A stretch of DNA of 64,000 nt from Actinomyces oricola (GCF_004104015.1 NZ_RYFV01000001.1:292424-356423), one strand, 5' to 3'. Positions 47,683-58,497 are shown, numbered from the stretch's first letter. Translations and numbers: made by a program. Notes: a model not told the origin generated them from the letters alone.

Positions 47683-47717
47683 GCGCCGGCAGGCCCGCCC
47701 TGAGAGCCTGCCGGCGC
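47683..47717 (+). terminator. Hairpin between SBP and permease genes (partial attenuator)
   Basis: Perfect 12-bp arms (GCGCCGGCAGGC and complement) with an 11-nt loop in the 113-nt gap. Such hairpins typically stabilise or partially terminate after the binding-protein gene so that it is made in excess. Confidence 0.5.
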
Positions 47718-47767
47718 CACACCCCACGACCGCTACACAATCATTGCAATCATTGAGGAAACCCCTT

Positions 47768-48756
47768 ATGCCTGAGCCGTCCCGGCCCCTGGACCCCGAC
47801 ACCATCGAGGACCGTCCTGTCACCCTCAATCAGGTCCGCCCGGTCCCCCGCCCCGGACGCTGGGTCTCTGCGGGCATTGTCGCAGTCCTCGCGGCCATGT
47901 TCATTCACGCCCTCGTCACCAACCCCAACCTGCGCTGGGACGTCGTCTGGTTCTACTTCCGCTACGACGACGTCGTCAAGGCCGTGGGCTGGACCTTGGC
48001 GCTGACGGTGGGCGCCATGGCCCTGGGCATTGTGCTGGCCCTCATCACTGCGGTCATGCGCCAGAGCCTCAACCCGGTGCTACGGGGCGTGTCCTACTTC
48101 TACGTCTGGTTCTTCCGCGGCACCCCGATCTACACCCAGCTGGTGTTCTGGGGGCTCATGCCCGCCCTGTACAACCGGCTGAGCCTGGGCATCCCCTTCG
48201 GCCCGGAGTTCTTCACCTTCTCCACCAAGGAGGTCTTCACCGGCGCCTTCGCCGCAATCCTGGGCCTGGGCCTCAACGAGGGCGCCTACCTCTCCGAGAT
48301 TGTGCGCTCGGGCCTGAACGCCGTCGACCACGGACAGCGGGAGGCCGCCGGGGCCCTGGGCATGAGCAACGGCCAGATCCTGCGGCGCATAGTCCTGCCT
48401 CAGGCCATGCGCGTCATTGTCCCGCCCACCGGCAATGAGACCATCTCCATGCTCAAGACCACCTCCCTGGTGCTGGCGGTGCCCTTCACCAAGGAACTCA
48501 CCTTCGTGGCGAACTCGGTGGGCAACCGGCTCTTCCTGCCCGTGCCCCTGCTCATTGTGGCCGCCCTGTGGTACCTCATTATTACCTCCCTGCTCATGGT
48601 GGGACAGCACTACCTGGAGCGCTACTACGGCAAGGGCTTCGACGGCGCCGATTCCGACCGTCGGGGCGGCGCCAGGCGAGGGCGGCTGTCCGCCAGGCAA
48701 CAGGCGATCCTCAACTCCCACACCACCAAGGACAACCCCTTCCTGGAGGTCACCCC

Positions 48757-48760
<4 letters not shown>
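47768..48760 (+). CDS. Polar amino-acid ABC transporter permease
   Basis: A 330-aa HisM/GlnP-type permease. After a cytoplasmic tail of about 35 residues come membrane helices beginning [19 protein letters not shown]. The binding-protein-dependent transport EAA loop is [20 protein letters not shown] followed by [20 protein letters not shown]. It ends in a basic tail [25 protein letters not shown] lies 8 nt before the ATG at 47768; an upstream in-frame codon is less likely. Its stop overlaps the ATPase start as GTGA. Confidence 0.93.
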
Positions 48761-49548
<788 letters not shown>

Positions 49549-49587
49549 GTGCGCTGAACGCCCTGCCCTCCTACTGGCCCCTACTGA

Positions 49588-49627
49588 CGGGTCCGGTCCT
49601 TGCCCGCGCGGGCAAGGACCGGACCCG
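49588..49627. terminator. Bidirectional terminator: 40-bp perfect palindrome
   Basis: A 40-bp uninterrupted palindrome (20-bp arms) between the convergent ABC ATPase and histidine-phosphatase genes. Its symmetry lets it act on both strands. No U tract follows. Confidence 0.65.
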
Positions 49628-49654
49628 GTTATGAGAGGAGAAGTGAGCCCGGGC

Positions 49655-50293
49655 CTAGACAGTCCAGTCGCCCTCGTTCCAGTCCACCAGCCGCCAGCCG
49701 GCCTCGGGGCTCCCCTCGGCCAGACTAATGCCGGCATTACTCATGGGGTGGTTGGCTATCCAGGCGGGATCCGCCCCACCGCCGGGCGCGGCCCGGATGG
49801 CTGTCCACAGGCGCAGGATGGTCCCATGGGCCACCAGCATGGCGGTGGCCCCGGGATCGGTGGCCGCGGCAATCCGACGCACGACGCCGTCGAAGCGCTC
49901 CAGGGTATCGGCGCCGTCCTCAGGGGAGCCGGGGATGCGGCAGGCCATGCGCCCGATCATCCAGGAGCGCGTCGTGTCCCTGTAGCAGGCCATGGAGCGG
50001 ACGTCCGTGTTCATCTCCAGGTCGCCGGCGAGCACCTCGCGCAGCCCGGCGCAGATGGTGGCGCTCATGCCCGTCGCCGCCTCCACGGGGGCCATGGTCT
50101 GACGGGCCCGCAGAATCGGGGAAACCCACAGGGAGGAGATCGCCTCCAGATGGCCCCGGGCGGACAGGCGCTCAACCAGGGATTGGGCCTGTGCGAGCCC
50201 GCGCTCGTCAAGGCCCTGACCGGGGAAACCGGTGTCGAGAGCTCCCATTGTGTTGGCAATCGTGCGGGCATGGCGGACCAGGACAAGCTTCAC
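49655..50293 (-). CDS. Histidine phosphatase superfamily protein
   Basis: A 212-aa member of the phosphoglycerate mutase-like phosphatases. The catalytic RHA motif is LVLVRHARTIAN (His as phospho-acceptor; the usual RHG is here RHA). The second His is in AMLVAHGTILRLW, and the arginine of SPILRARQTMAP completes the pocket. The start GTG at 50293 is preceded by AGGATAGGAGG; the frame continues upstream without family similarity. Substrates in this superfamily range from sugar phosphates to proteins, so no specific function is claimed. It lies 99 nt downstream of glnE and may share its transcript. Confidence 0.87.
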   Translation of the reverse strand: MKLVLVRHARTIANTMGALDTGFPGQGLDERGLAQAQSLVERLSARGHLEAISSLWVSPILRARQTMAPVEAATGMSATICAGLREVLAGDLEMNTDVRSMACYRDTTRSWMIGRMACRIPGSPEDGADTLERFDGVVRRIAAATDPGATAMLVAHGTILRLWTAIRAAPGGGADPAWIANHPMSNAGISLAEGSPEAGWRLVDWNEGDWTV

Positions 50294-50392
50294 CCTCCTA
50301 TCCTGCCAGGCTCGCCCCCCAGCGTCCGGGGCGCCGGAGGCCCAGCTGCTCACACGCTGGCCGACGCCGTCTGCCACGGCGGGTCTTGCAGT

Positions 50393-53300
50393 TCAGGACC
50401 AGGGGTAGGGGCCGCTCTCGCGGCGGCGCACCGGGCGCCGTCGCCGGGAGGCGGGCGGCGTCGAGGCCCCGGGCCGACGGCGGGAGCCAACAACGGGTGC
50501 ATCCTGGTCCAGGTTGCCGCCATGCGCGCCATTGGCAGCCCGGCCGCGCTGCGCTGCGCCATTCCCCGCACCGGCCCCGGGTGAGGCTCCCCGACGCTGG
50601 GGTTCTGCCCCAGACGGGTTCGCGGTCCTGGCGCCCATGCCAGGTGGGCCGGCCCGGTGCGGCGCCGCAGGCGCTGCCGCGCCGGCCTGCAAGGAGGCTT
50701 GGCCGGCCCGCCCCCCGATGCCCTGATCTGGAGGCGCCCCGCCAGGGGCACCACGGCCTGCCGTGGTCGCAGCGCCGCCGACGACGGCGTCCCCCGCCTT
50801 CTGCTGCCCTGAGCCGAAAACAATCCTCTCGGCCACCGCGCGGGCGTGGCGGGCGGTGCGCCGATAGATCTCCTCCAGATCCCGCTCACGCCCCGGCTCC
50901 ATCTGGATGAGCCGTCCCACAATGCGAATACCCAGTTGGTCGGAGGGAAGCACGTCGACGCGCACTCCACTGTCCCTACCGGTGCCCAGCACATTGGCGG
51001 CGCGCACACGCGTGGCCAATATCCAGGCACTGGCGAGTTCACCGGCGTCCTCGACCTCAAGCAGTCCTGCCTGGGCGGCGGCCTCAAGCGCCCTCAGGGT
51101 CGAGGTAGTGCGCAGCCCGGGCACTTGCGCGCCGTGGGCGAGTTGGAGAATCTGGGCGGCCCACTCCACATCGGACAGTCCTCCCGGTCCGAGCTTGAGG
51201 TGCCGGGAGGGGTCGGTGCCGCGCGGCAGCCTCTCAGTCTCCATTCGCGCCTTGAGGCGCCTAATCTCGCGCAGCTCGACGGCGCTCAGGCCATCGGGGC
51301 TCCACCGCAGTGGGGCAATGAGCTCTTGGAAGCGCCGCCCGAGCGGCTCACTACCGGCACAGGCGCGGGCCCGCACCAGGGCGTGGCGCTCCCACACCGA
51401 GGCCCAGCGCTGGTAGTACTCGGCGTAGGAGGCCAGGGAACGGCTCATGGGGCCCCGGCGCCCCTCGGGGCGCAGGTCGGCGTCTATGGTCAGGGGGTGC
51501 GGGCGGGCCCCGGCCAGCAGGCGCAGCGTGCGGGAGGCGACCGCCTCCGCCTCTTGGGCGGCCAGCGCCGGGTCGCACCCGGGCAGGGGGTCATGGACGA
51601 AGAGGACGTCGGCGTCCGAGGCGTAGGTGAGCTCGGCTCCGCCGAAGCGCCCCATGGCGATCACGGCATGCTCGGCCAGCCCCCCGGGCCAGTGCCCGGC
51701 GGCGTCCGGGCCGGCGGCAACGGCCTGGGCGCCTTCACGCTCGGCCACGACCAAACCCGTGGCCACAACCAGGGCCCCGCCAATGACGGCGTCGGTGGCG
51801 TCAGTAAGAATGCGGGCCGTGCGCGCGGGATCAACCCCGTCCAAGGAGTCGGCCAGGGCCGCGCGAATGAGTTCACGGTTGCGCACCGAGACGACGGCGC
51901 GTACGGCCTCTACAGCCTGACGCTCCAAACCGGCCTCGTCGGGTGCGGTGAGAGCGCGACGGCGCAGGATGTGGGTGATCTCCTCGCACAGCAAACCGGG
52001 GCGGCGGGCGAGGAGCTCCTCATCGTCGTCGAGCCAGGCAATGGACTCGGGCCTTTCCGCCAGGCGCTCAGTGGTCCAGCGCGCCCCGGAGAGCACCTGG
52101 CACAGGCGTTGCGCAGCCACCGGCGAGTCCCGCAGCATGGCCAGGTACCAGTGGGAGCCGCCAATGGCCTCCGACAGGCGCCGGAAGGACAACAGGCCAT
52201 TGTCGGGGTCGGGTCCCTGTCCGATCCAACCGATAATGACCGGCAGGAGCTGGCGTTGGATGGCGGCGCGGCGGCTCACTCCCTCAGTGAGGGCCTGAAT
52301 GTGCCGTAGAGCGCCGTCAGGGTCGAGGTAGCCCACCGAGGCCAGCCGGGCGCGGGCCGCCTCTGGGCTTAACCGCATCTCATCGGCCGATAAGGACGCC
52401 ACCGCCCCCAGGAGGGGCCGGTAGTAGATCTCTTCGTGCAGGGCGCGCACTTGGCGGCGCAGGCCCTTGAAGACGGTCACCAACGCCTCGGGCTCACCCA
52501 GCTCCAAGCGGTCAATGCCGCGCCCCATGCGCCGCAGATTCTCTGGACGTGAGGGCAGGTCGTGGGTGCGGCGCAGGCGGTAAAGCTGGGCGCGGTGTTC
52601 CATGAGGCGCAGCGCCCGGTAGCAGTCCGCCAAGGCGCTGGCCGCGGTGCGGCTGACGTAGCCGCCCGCTGACAGGGCGTCAATGGCCTCCAGGGTGGGG
52701 CGCACATGGAGGCGGGCATCGCCGCGCCCGTGAACGAGTTGAAGCAGCTGAACGGTGAACTCCACATCGCGCAGGCCTCCGGGCCCGAGCTTAATGCGCC
52801 GGTCGTCCTCACCCTGAGGCTCGGACTCGCGCTCGACCCGACGGCGCATGGCCCGAGCGTCCTCGACGAAGTTCTCCCGCTGACTCGCCGACCAGATGAA
52901 AGGGGCGACAGCCTCCTCGTAGGCCTCTCCTAGCGCGGCGTCCCCAGCACAGGCCCTGGCCTTGAGCAGGGCCTGGAACTCCCATGAGGAGGCCCAGCGC
53001 TCGTAGTAGGCGATATGGGAGGCCAGTGTGCGCACCAGGGCGCCGTCCTTGCCCTCAGGGCGCAGGCCCGTGTCCAATGGCCACAGCGGCGGCTCGTCCC
53101 CGCCGGCGGAGGTGGCGCGAGCCAGCTCGGTGGCAATCTCACCGCCCACCCGCACCAGCTCCTCCTCATCGAGGGGCTCCCCACCGCTGTCCCGGGCAGG
53201 ACCGACGACGTAGACGACGTCGACGTCGGAGATGTAGTTCAGCTCCTGGGCCCCGGTCTTGCCCATGGCGATAACAGCCAGGGCCACCCGGTTGGCCGTG

Positions 53301-54109
53301 GGCCCCACGACGGCGCGGGCAATGAGCAGCCCAGCATCCAGGGTGGCGTCCACCAGGCGGGTCATGCGCTCGCCGACCACGGGGACGTAAGCGATGGGCT
53401 CAGAACTGGTGACGTCGTCGGCGACAATGGCCAGCAGCCGGTCGCGATAGGCGCGGCGCAGAGCGTACGTAGCGGCGCGGGCGCGCTCGCGGGGCCTGGG
53501 GTCGCAGCAGCCGTCTTCCTCGGTCAGGGCCCGGTGCACCGCCCCGGACACCACCTCAGCTACACCGGGGGCGCCCGGCGCATCGAAGGAGTGCTCCGGA
53601 GCCAGGGCCTCGAGGTGAGCGGGGTGGGTGACCAGGAAGTCCCCCAAGGCCTGGGAGGCGCCCAAAACCGCCAGCAGTCTGTCGACGTGCTGGGCCACGG
53701 GGTCAACGGCGGAATCGCCTTCCCCACTGCGCGCCGCCTGATTCTGAGCCTGCGCGGTAGCAACTGCCAGAAGGGAGCGCAGGAGCGCCGCGGGGGCGGC
53801 GGTGGGGCCGGCCGCGGTGCAGGCCTCACACAGGCGGATGAGGCTGAGTAGAGCCAGATCGGGATCAGCGCAACGGGCCAGGGCGGGGATTAGGCCCTCC
53901 CCAGCCCCCGTGGATATGCCATCAGGCGGCGTGCCCGGGCCATCCCCCGCCTCTGGGGCCGGGTCGGGCGCGGGGGGCTCAGGCAGGTAGGCGATTAGGG
54001 CCGGATCCGCCAGGCAGGCTGCGGCGCGGTCAACCTCTATGAATCCTGCTCGGATAAGACGGGTGCGCATACTCGTGCGACGTCGCCCCGCTGGTTCCCA
54101 GCCCCGCAT
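50393..54109 (-). CDS. glnE: Bifunctional glutamine synthetase adenylyltransferase/deadenylase
   Basis: GlnE adds AMP to, and removes it from, the GlnA tyrosine in response to nitrogen status. The 1,238-aa protein has two nucleotidyltransferase domains. The N-terminal deadenylase has AVIAMGKTGAQELNYISDVD and the C-terminal adenylylase AVIAMGRFGGAELTYASDAD. Each is followed by the helical domain with RRVERESEPQGEDDRRIKLG or METERLPRGTDPSRHLKLGP and GGLxDVEW/F. The last 130 or so residues are a Gly/Ala/Pro/Arg-rich tail not present in typical GlnE of about 1,000 aa. AGGAGG 5 nt before the ATG at 54109 decides the start; a second ATG is at 54070. It follows glnA2 by 21 nt. Confidence 0.95.
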   Translation of the reverse strand: MRGWEPAGRRRTSMRTRLIRAGFIEVDRAAACLADPALIAYLPEPPAPDPAPEAGDGPGTPPDGISTGAGEGLIPALARCADPDLALLSLIRLCEACTAAGPTAAPAALLRSLLAVATAQAQNQAARSGEGDSAVDPVAQHVDRLLAVLGASQALGDFLVTHPAHLEALAPEHSFDAPGAPGVAEVVSGAVHRALTEEDGCCDPRPRERARAATYALRRAYRDRLLAIVADDVTSSEPIAYVPVVGERMTRLVDATLDAGLLIARAVVGPTANRVALAVIAMGKTGAQELNYISDVDVVYVVGPARDSGGEPLDEEELVRVGGEIATELARATSAGGDEPPLWPLDTGLRPEGKDGALVRTLASHIAYYERWASSWEFQALLKARACAGDAALGEAYEEAVAPFIWSASQRENFVEDARAMRRRVERESEPQGEDDRRIKLGPGGLRDVEFTVQLLQLVHGRGDARLHVRPTLEAIDALSAGGYVSRTAASALADCYRALRLMEHRAQLYRLRRTHDLPSRPENLRRMGRGIDRLELGEPEALVTVFKGLRRQVRALHEEIYYRPLLGAVASLSADEMRLSPEAARARLASVGYLDPDGALRHIQALTEGVSRRAAIQRQLLPVIIGWIGQGPDPDNGLLSFRRLSEAIGGSHWYLAMLRDSPVAAQRLCQVLSGARWTTERLAERPESIAWLDDDEELLARRPGLLCEEITHILRRRALTAPDEAGLERQAVEAVRAVVSVRNRELIRAALADSLDGVDPARTARILTDATDAVIGGALVVATGLVVAEREGAQAVAAGPDAAGHWPGGLAEHAVIAMGRFGGAELTYASDADVLFVHDPLPGCDPALAAQEAEAVASRTLRLLAGARPHPLTIDADLRPEGRRGPMSRSLASYAEYYQRWASVWERHALVRARACAGSEPLGRRFQELIAPLRWSPDGLSAVELREIRRLKARMETERLPRGTDPSRHLKLGPGGLSDVEWAAQILQLAHGAQVPGLRTTSTLRALEAAAQAGLLEVEDAGELASAWILATRVRAANVLGTGRDSGVRVDVLPSDQLGIRIVGRLIQMEPGRERDLEEIYRRTARHARAVAERIVFGSGQQKAGDAVVGGAATTAGRGAPGGAPPDQGIGGRAGQASLQAGAAAPAAPHRAGPPGMGARTANPSGAEPQRRGASPGAGAGNGAAQRGRAANGAHGGNLDQDAPVVGSRRRPGASTPPASRRRRPVRRRESGPYPWS

Positions 54110-54130
54110 GGTGGCCTCCTGGCGCCCCGC

Positions 54131-55462
54131 TCAGGAGCGGGGGAAGAACTGGGAGAGCTCGAAGTCCGTGACCTGGGCGTCGTAGGCCTGGTACTCACGG
54201 CGCTTATTGCGGCGGAAGAATTCGAAGGCGTCCTCCCCTAGAGTGTCGGCTACCAGGTCCGAGTTCGACATGGCGGCCACGGCGCTCTTAAGGCTGGTGG
54301 GCAGGGCGCCAATGCCCAGGGCCTTGCGCTCGCCGTCAGATAGAGCCCACACGTCATCCTCGGCCTCGGGCGGCAACTCATAGCCCTCCTCAATGCCGCG
54401 CATGCCGGCCGCCAGAATGACCGCCAGCGCCAGGTAGGGGTTGGCGCAGGGGTCAAGGGAACGGTATTCCACTCGCACCGACTGGGCCTTACCTGGTTTG
54501 TGCATGGGCACGCGCACCAGGGCGGAGCGGTTGTTGTGCCCCCAGCACACGTAGCTGGGAGCCTCATCCCCGCCCCATAGGCGCTTGTAGGAGTTGACGT
54601 ATTGGTTGGTCACGGCGGTGATCTCACTGGCGTGGTGCAGTAGGCCGGCGATAAAAGCGCAACCGATGGACGAGAGCTGGTACTGGCCCGCCGGATCGTA
54701 GAATGCGTTGCGCTCCCCCTCGAACAGGGAGAAATGCGTGTGCATGCCGCTACCGGGCTGGCCAACAAAAGGCTTGGGCATGAATGTGGCCATGCAGCCC
54801 TCCTGAATGGCCACCTCCTCGACCACGGCCTTGAAGGTCATAATGTTGTCCGCCATGGACAGGGCGTCGGCGAAGCGCAGGTCGATCTCGTTTTGGCCCG
54901 GGCCGCCCTCGTGGTGGGAGAACTCCACCGAGATGCCCATCTGCTCGAGCTGGAGGATGGCGCGCCGGCGGAAGTCATGGGCGGTGCCCCCCGGCACGTG
55001 GTCGAAGTAGCCGGCGTTGTCAGTCGGCCTAATGCGGCCGTCCGGGCCGCGCTCCACCAGGTAGAACTCGATTTCGGGATGGATGTAGCAGGTGAAGCCG
55101 GCGTCGGCGACGCGGGCGATCTGGCGCTCCAGGACGGCGCGGGGGTCGGTGCGGGCGGGCTCGCCATCGGGGGTCAGCACGTCGCAGAACATGCGGGCCA
55201 CGCCGTTGGTGCTGGTGCGCCAGGGCAGCATTTGGAAGGTCGAGGGATCCGGGGACAGGAGGAGATCGGATTCAAAGACGCGGGTCAGGCCCTCAATGGC
55301 GGAGCCGTCGAAACCAATGCCCTCCTCGAAGGCCCCCTCAACCTCCGCCGGAGCAATGGCCACTGATTTGAGCTGGCCCAGCACGTCAGTGAACCACAGG
55401 CGGATAAAACGGATGTCGCGCTCCTCAATGGCCCGCAGGACGTACTCCTGCTGCTTGTCCAT
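54131..55462 (-). CDS. glnA2: Glutamine synthetase, GlnA2 type (I-alpha)
   Basis: A second type I glutamine synthetase of 443 aa. It has GFDGSAIEGLTRVFESDLLL, the metal motif HPEIEFYLVERG, SHHEGGPGQNEIDLRFADAL, and GQPGSGMHTHFSLFEGERNA. The adenylylation loop of GlnA1 (LYELAPEEY) is not conserved: the region reads EEGYELPPEAEDDVW. It is shorter and of the I-alpha type, as in mycobacterial GlnA2, which is also encoded beside glnE. AGGAGG precedes the ATG at 55462 by 4 nt; an upstream in-frame extension is rejected on that basis. It is divergent from panB. Confidence 0.94.
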   Translation of the reverse strand: MDKQQEYVLRAIEERDIRFIRLWFTDVLGQLKSVAIAPAEVEGAFEEGIGFDGSAIEGLTRVFESDLLLSPDPSTFQMLPWRTSTNGVARMFCDVLTPDGEPARTDPRAVLERQIARVADAGFTCYIHPEIEFYLVERGPDGRIRPTDNAGYFDHVPGGTAHDFRRRAILQLEQMGISVEFSHHEGGPGQNEIDLRFADALSMADNIMTFKAVVEEVAIQEGCMATFMPKPFVGQPGSGMHTHFSLFEGERNAFYDPAGQYQLSSIGCAFIAGLLHHASEITAVTNQYVNSYKRLWGGDEAPSYVCWGHNNRSALVRVPMHKPGKAQSVRVEYRSLDPCANPYLALAVILAAGMRGIEEGYELPPEAEDDVWALSDGERKALGIGALPTSLKSAVAAMSNSDLVADTLGEDAFEFFRRNKRREYQAYDAQVTDFELSQFFPRS

Positions 55463-55696
55463 AGTGCCTCCTGCCCATGGGGTCCTGGTGCCGCCATAAA
55501 CGGTTTTCAAAGCCTCCGGCGGGGCCGACTGTCCCCCGCCGTCGGGCACGAGCCTAGTAGGCAGGTGAGTCGAAGACGTTTCAGGCCCGCCCAGGACAGG
55601 GCCGCATGCCGGCACGGGTGGCGCAGTGCCGGCGGCCGCGCCGGCGCCAGGGGCGATGAGCCACAGCATTGGTGCTCTCACCGCCCGTCTCGGGGC

Positions 55697-55702
55697 TAGG
55701 CT
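55697..55702 (+). promoter_or_regulatory. -10 element of a leaderless panB transcript
   Basis: TAGGCT lies 6 nt before the ATG at 55709; no Shine-Dalgarno sequence. The rest of the 246-nt gap from glnA2 shows no other clear element. Confidence 0.5.
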
Positions 55703-55708
55703 TTATCT

Positions 55709-56560
55709 ATGGCTACACCTGAGTCCCCCTACGGACCCTCAGACCACTCCAGCCTGGTGGGGGGCGGCAAGCCAGTGCGCCTCCAACACCTGGCTGCCGC
55801 CAAGGCGGCGGGCACCAGGCTCACCATGATCACCGCTTATGACGCCCTGACCGCCCGAATCTTCGATGCCGCTGGCATGGACATGATCCTGGTCGGCGAC
55901 TCCATTGGCAATGTCATGCTCGACCACGGTTCCACTCTTCCCGTAGAGCTTGACGAGATGGTCGTGGCCACCCGCTCCGTGGCTCGCGCGACTACACGCG
56001 CCTTCGTGCTGGCCGACCTCCCCTTCGGCACCTACGAGGCGGGCCCCGGTCAAGCCCTGGCCAGCGCCGTACGAGTAATGAAGGTCGGCGCCAACGGCGT
56101 CAAGCTCGAGGGCGGTCGCCCTCGCGTTGAGGCGGTCCGGGCCCTGAGCCAGGCGGGGATCCCCGTCATGGGGCATCTGGGCTTCACGCCCCAGAGCGTT
56201 AATACGCTGGGCGGTTTTAGGGTTCAGGGCCGGGGCGAGGCCGAAGAGATCCTCGTTGAGGACGCCCTCGCCCTCCAGGAGGCTGGAGCCTTCGCCCTCC
56301 TGGTGGAGATGGTGCCCGAGCCGGTCGCCGCCCGGCTCACTGAAACCCTCGACATTCCCACGATCGGCATTGGTGCGGGTGCCCGCTGCGATGGTCAGGT
56401 CCTGGTGTGGTCCGATATGGCGGGAATGACCAGTTGGAGGCCACGCTTCGCCAAGCAGTTCGGGCAGGTGGGCGAGGCCCTGCACCAGGCGGCGGTCGAC
56501 TACGGACAGGCCGTGCGCGCCGGCACCTTCCCCGCCAAGGAGCACTGGTTCGACTCCTGA
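55709..56560 (+). CDS. panB: 3-methyl-2-oxobutanoate hydroxymethyltransferase
   Basis: First committed enzyme of pantothenate synthesis: adds a hydroxymethyl group from methylene-THF to ketoisovalerate. At 283 aa it has the family motifs LTMITAYDALTARIFDAAGM, LVGDSIGNVMLDHGSTLPV (metal-binding Asp), FGTYEAGPGQALASAVRVMK and GVKLEGG. GIPVMGHLGFTPQSVNTLGG and the C-terminal TIGIGAGARCDGQVLVWSDM follow. No panC or panD is adjacent. It is divergent from glnA2 and ends about 130 nt before a convergent phosphatase gene. Confidence 0.95.
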   Translation: MATPESPYGPSDHSSLVGGGKPVRLQHLAAAKAAGTRLTMITAYDALTARIFDAAGMDMILVGDSIGNVMLDHGSTLPVELDEMVVATRSVARATTRAFVLADLPFGTYEAGPGQALASAVRVMKVGANGVKLEGGRPRVEAVRALSQAGIPVMGHLGFTPQSVNTLGGFRVQGRGEAEEILVEDALALQEAGAFALLVEMVPEPVAARLTETLDIPTIGIGAGARCDGQVLVWSDMAGMTSWRPRFAKQFGQVGEALHQAAVDYGQAVRAGTFPAKEHWFDS

Positions 56561-56687
56561 GCCCGGTCTCCTTGGCCCGACCGGTCTCCTTGGCCCGCCG
56601 CCAGGTGGCCTGCTCGACCCTCCGCCAGAAGGCCCGCCGTGGGGCGAGGCCTGCGCCCGGCGCCTCGCGCGGACTGGGTTAACTGGG

Positions 56688-57419
56688 CTAACACAGCGCC
56701 GGTGCCGGGTGGGAAAAGTCGATCGGGACCATGTTCATGCCGTTTCCGTCCTCGAAGACGCCGGTGATATCCCGGAAGGGGAAGGTCACTCCTTGGTTGC
56801 CGGGGTCAACGGCCCACTGGAGGAGGCGGACGGCGCCGTCGACTATGGTGGGGTCGACCTCGACAGTGGTTACAGAGCAGTTGGCCATGGGGCTCATGCC
56901 GAAGACCTCCGGGCCGACCCAGCGGGCCATGAGCGTCATAATGGTCATGCCGTGGGAGATGGCCAGGACCTCCTGGTCCGGCTCGCCGGCGCGCAGGTCG
57001 GCCATGATTCGCGCCAGGGCGCCGTCGACATTGGCCAGGTAGTCGCGTGCGCTAATGCCGTCCGGGGCACCTGGGTGGGTGCCGGACAGGACCGCGGGCA
57101 CGTGGGTTTCAAGGGGCATGGCGGCGTGCATCTGCGGGTCGGGTCCGCCGTCGTAGATGCCGTAGTCGTACTCCCGTAGCCCCTCCACAATGATGCGCTT
57201 GGCGCCCGGGTGAGCCTGAAGAAGGATCTCAGCGGTCTCTAAGACGCGCCCCTGCGGGCTGAGGTAGGCCCGGGCAACGGGCACATCAGCTAGATAGTCG
57301 CGGCAGGCTTGCGCGCCCAGGCGCCCTTCGGGCGTCAGCGGTGAGTCGCAGCGCCCCTGGGTGCGGTGCTGCTCGTTGAGAACCGTGCGGCCATGGCGCA
57401 CGAAGTGGATTTTGGCCAT
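56688..57419 (-). CDS. Histidine phosphatase family protein (phosphoglycerate mutase-like)
   Basis: A 243-aa protein with the canonical RHG motif in MAKIHFVRHGRTVLNEQHRT, the conserved Arg/Glu of SPLTPEGRLGAQAC and LREYDYGIYDG, and the second catalytic His in VLAISHGMTIMTLMARW. It is more canonical than the phosphatase at 49.7 kb and not a close copy of it. The substrate is unknown. There is no Shine-Dalgarno sequence, but TACCAT lies 6 nt before the ATG, supporting this start and a leaderless message. It is divergent from map, with 175 nt of GC-rich repeats between. Confidence 0.88.
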   Translation of the reverse strand: MAKIHFVRHGRTVLNEQHRTQGRCDSPLTPEGRLGAQACRDYLADVPVARAYLSPQGRVLETAEILLQAHPGAKRIIVEGLREYDYGIYDGGPDPQMHAAMPLETHVPAVLSGTHPGAPDGISARDYLANVDGALARIMADLRAGEPDQEVLAISHGMTIMTLMARWVGPEVFGMSPMANCSVTTVEVDPTIVDGAVRLLQWAVDPGNQGVTFPFRDITGVFEDGNGMNMVPIDFSHPAPALC

Positions 57420-57425
57420 GGCTGC

Positions 57426-57431
57426 ATGGTA
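57426..57431 (-). promoter_or_regulatory. -10 element of a leaderless histidine-phosphatase transcript
   Basis: TACCAT lies 6 nt before the ATG at 57419. Confidence 0.45.
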
Positions 57432-57582
57432 TGCCGCACCGGGGGCGCCCCTCCCCTAATCCTCCACCGCCGCACCCTTCCCTATCCTCCACCGCTGTAT
57501 GAGGCGTCGGGGGTGAGGGTGTATGGGGCGCCGGGGGTGAGGGATGAGCCGACGCGGGGCAAAAGCCCGTGGGGGACGCACT

Positions 57583-57588
57583 TATGCT
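57583..57588 (+). promoter_or_regulatory. -10 element of a leaderless map transcript
   Basis: TATGCT lies 6 nt before the ATG at 57595; no Shine-Dalgarno sequence. Confidence 0.5.
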
Positions 57589-57594
57589 GGGGCT

Positions 57595-58497
57595 ATGACG
57601 ACCTCCCCTCAACCCCGCCGCGCATCCGGTGCGGACCGTGCTCCGCGCGGTACCCTCACCCCCGGCGTCCTTGGCCCGCAGCGCCGTGTGCCCGCCTCAA
57701 TCCCCCGCCCCGAGTACATGTTTCACGACGGCCCCGAGGTCGTCACTGCCTCTGATGTCAAGAGCCCGGAAACCATTGAGCGTATCCGCATCGCCGGTGG
57801 TATCGCGGCCCGGGCGCTGCGGGAGGCGGCGGCGGCCATCGCCCCGGGCGTGACCACCGACGAACTGGACCGCGTCGCTCACGAGTACATGTGCGACCAC
57901 GGCGCCTACCCCTCTTGCCTGGGTTACATGGGCTTCCCCAAGTCCATTTGCACCTCCATTAACGAGGTCATCTGCCACGGCATCCCCGACTCCACGGTGC
58001 TTGAGGAGGGCGACCTCATTAACCTGGACGTCACCGCCTACGTCGATGGCGTCCATGGGGACACCAACGCTACCTTTACTGTCGGCGAGGTCGATGAGGA
58101 GAGCCGCCTGCTCATTGAGCGCACCCGCACAGCCATGGAGCGCGGAATCAAGGCCGTGCGTCCGGGCCGGGAGATCAACGTCATCGGGCGGGTTATTGAG
58201 GCCTACGCCAAGCGCTTCGACTACGGTGTCGTGCGCGACTACACCGGCCACGGGGTCGGCGAGGCCTTCCACTCCGGACTGATCATCCCCCACTACGACG
58301 CCGCCCCCCTGCACAGTGAACAAATCGAGGTCGGCATGGTCTTCACCATTGAGCCCATGCTCACCCTGGGATCCATCGACTGGGAGCAGTGGGAGGACGG
58401 CTGGACCGTGGTCACCAAGGACCGCTCCCGGACAGCCCAGTTCGAGCATACCCTGGCGGTTACCGAGCAGGGCGCCGAGGTCTTGACCCTGCCCTGA
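57595..58497 (+). CDS. map: Methionine aminopeptidase, type Ic-like with N-terminal extension
   Basis: Removes initiator methionine cotranslationally. The 300-aa protein has an extension of about 40 residues ([20 protein letters not shown]), like the Pro-rich extension of mycobacterial MetAP1c. The pita-bread catalytic domain follows: [20 protein letters not shown] (substrate His), [20 protein letters not shown] (two metal Asp), [17 protein letters not shown] (metal His) and [13 protein letters not shown] (metal Glu), with the last Glu in [13 protein letters not shown]. All five metal ligands are present. The ATG at 57595 is set by TATGCT 6 nt upstream; an in-frame start at 57544 is less likely. 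Confidence 0.95.
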   Translation: MTTSPQPRRASGADRAPRGTLTPGVLGPQRRVPASIPRPEYMFHDGPEVVTASDVKSPETIERIRIAGGIAARALREAAAAIAPGVTTDELDRVAHEYMCDHGAYPSCLGYMGFPKSICTSINEVICHGIPDSTVLEEGDLINLDVTAYVDGVHGDTNATFTVGEVDEESRLLIERTRTAMERGIKAVRPGREINVIGRVIEAYAKRFDYGVVRDYTGHGVGEAFHSGLIIPHYDAAPLHSEQIEVGMVFTIEPMLTLGSIDWEQWEDGWTVVTKDRSRTAQFEHTLAVTEQGAEVLTLP

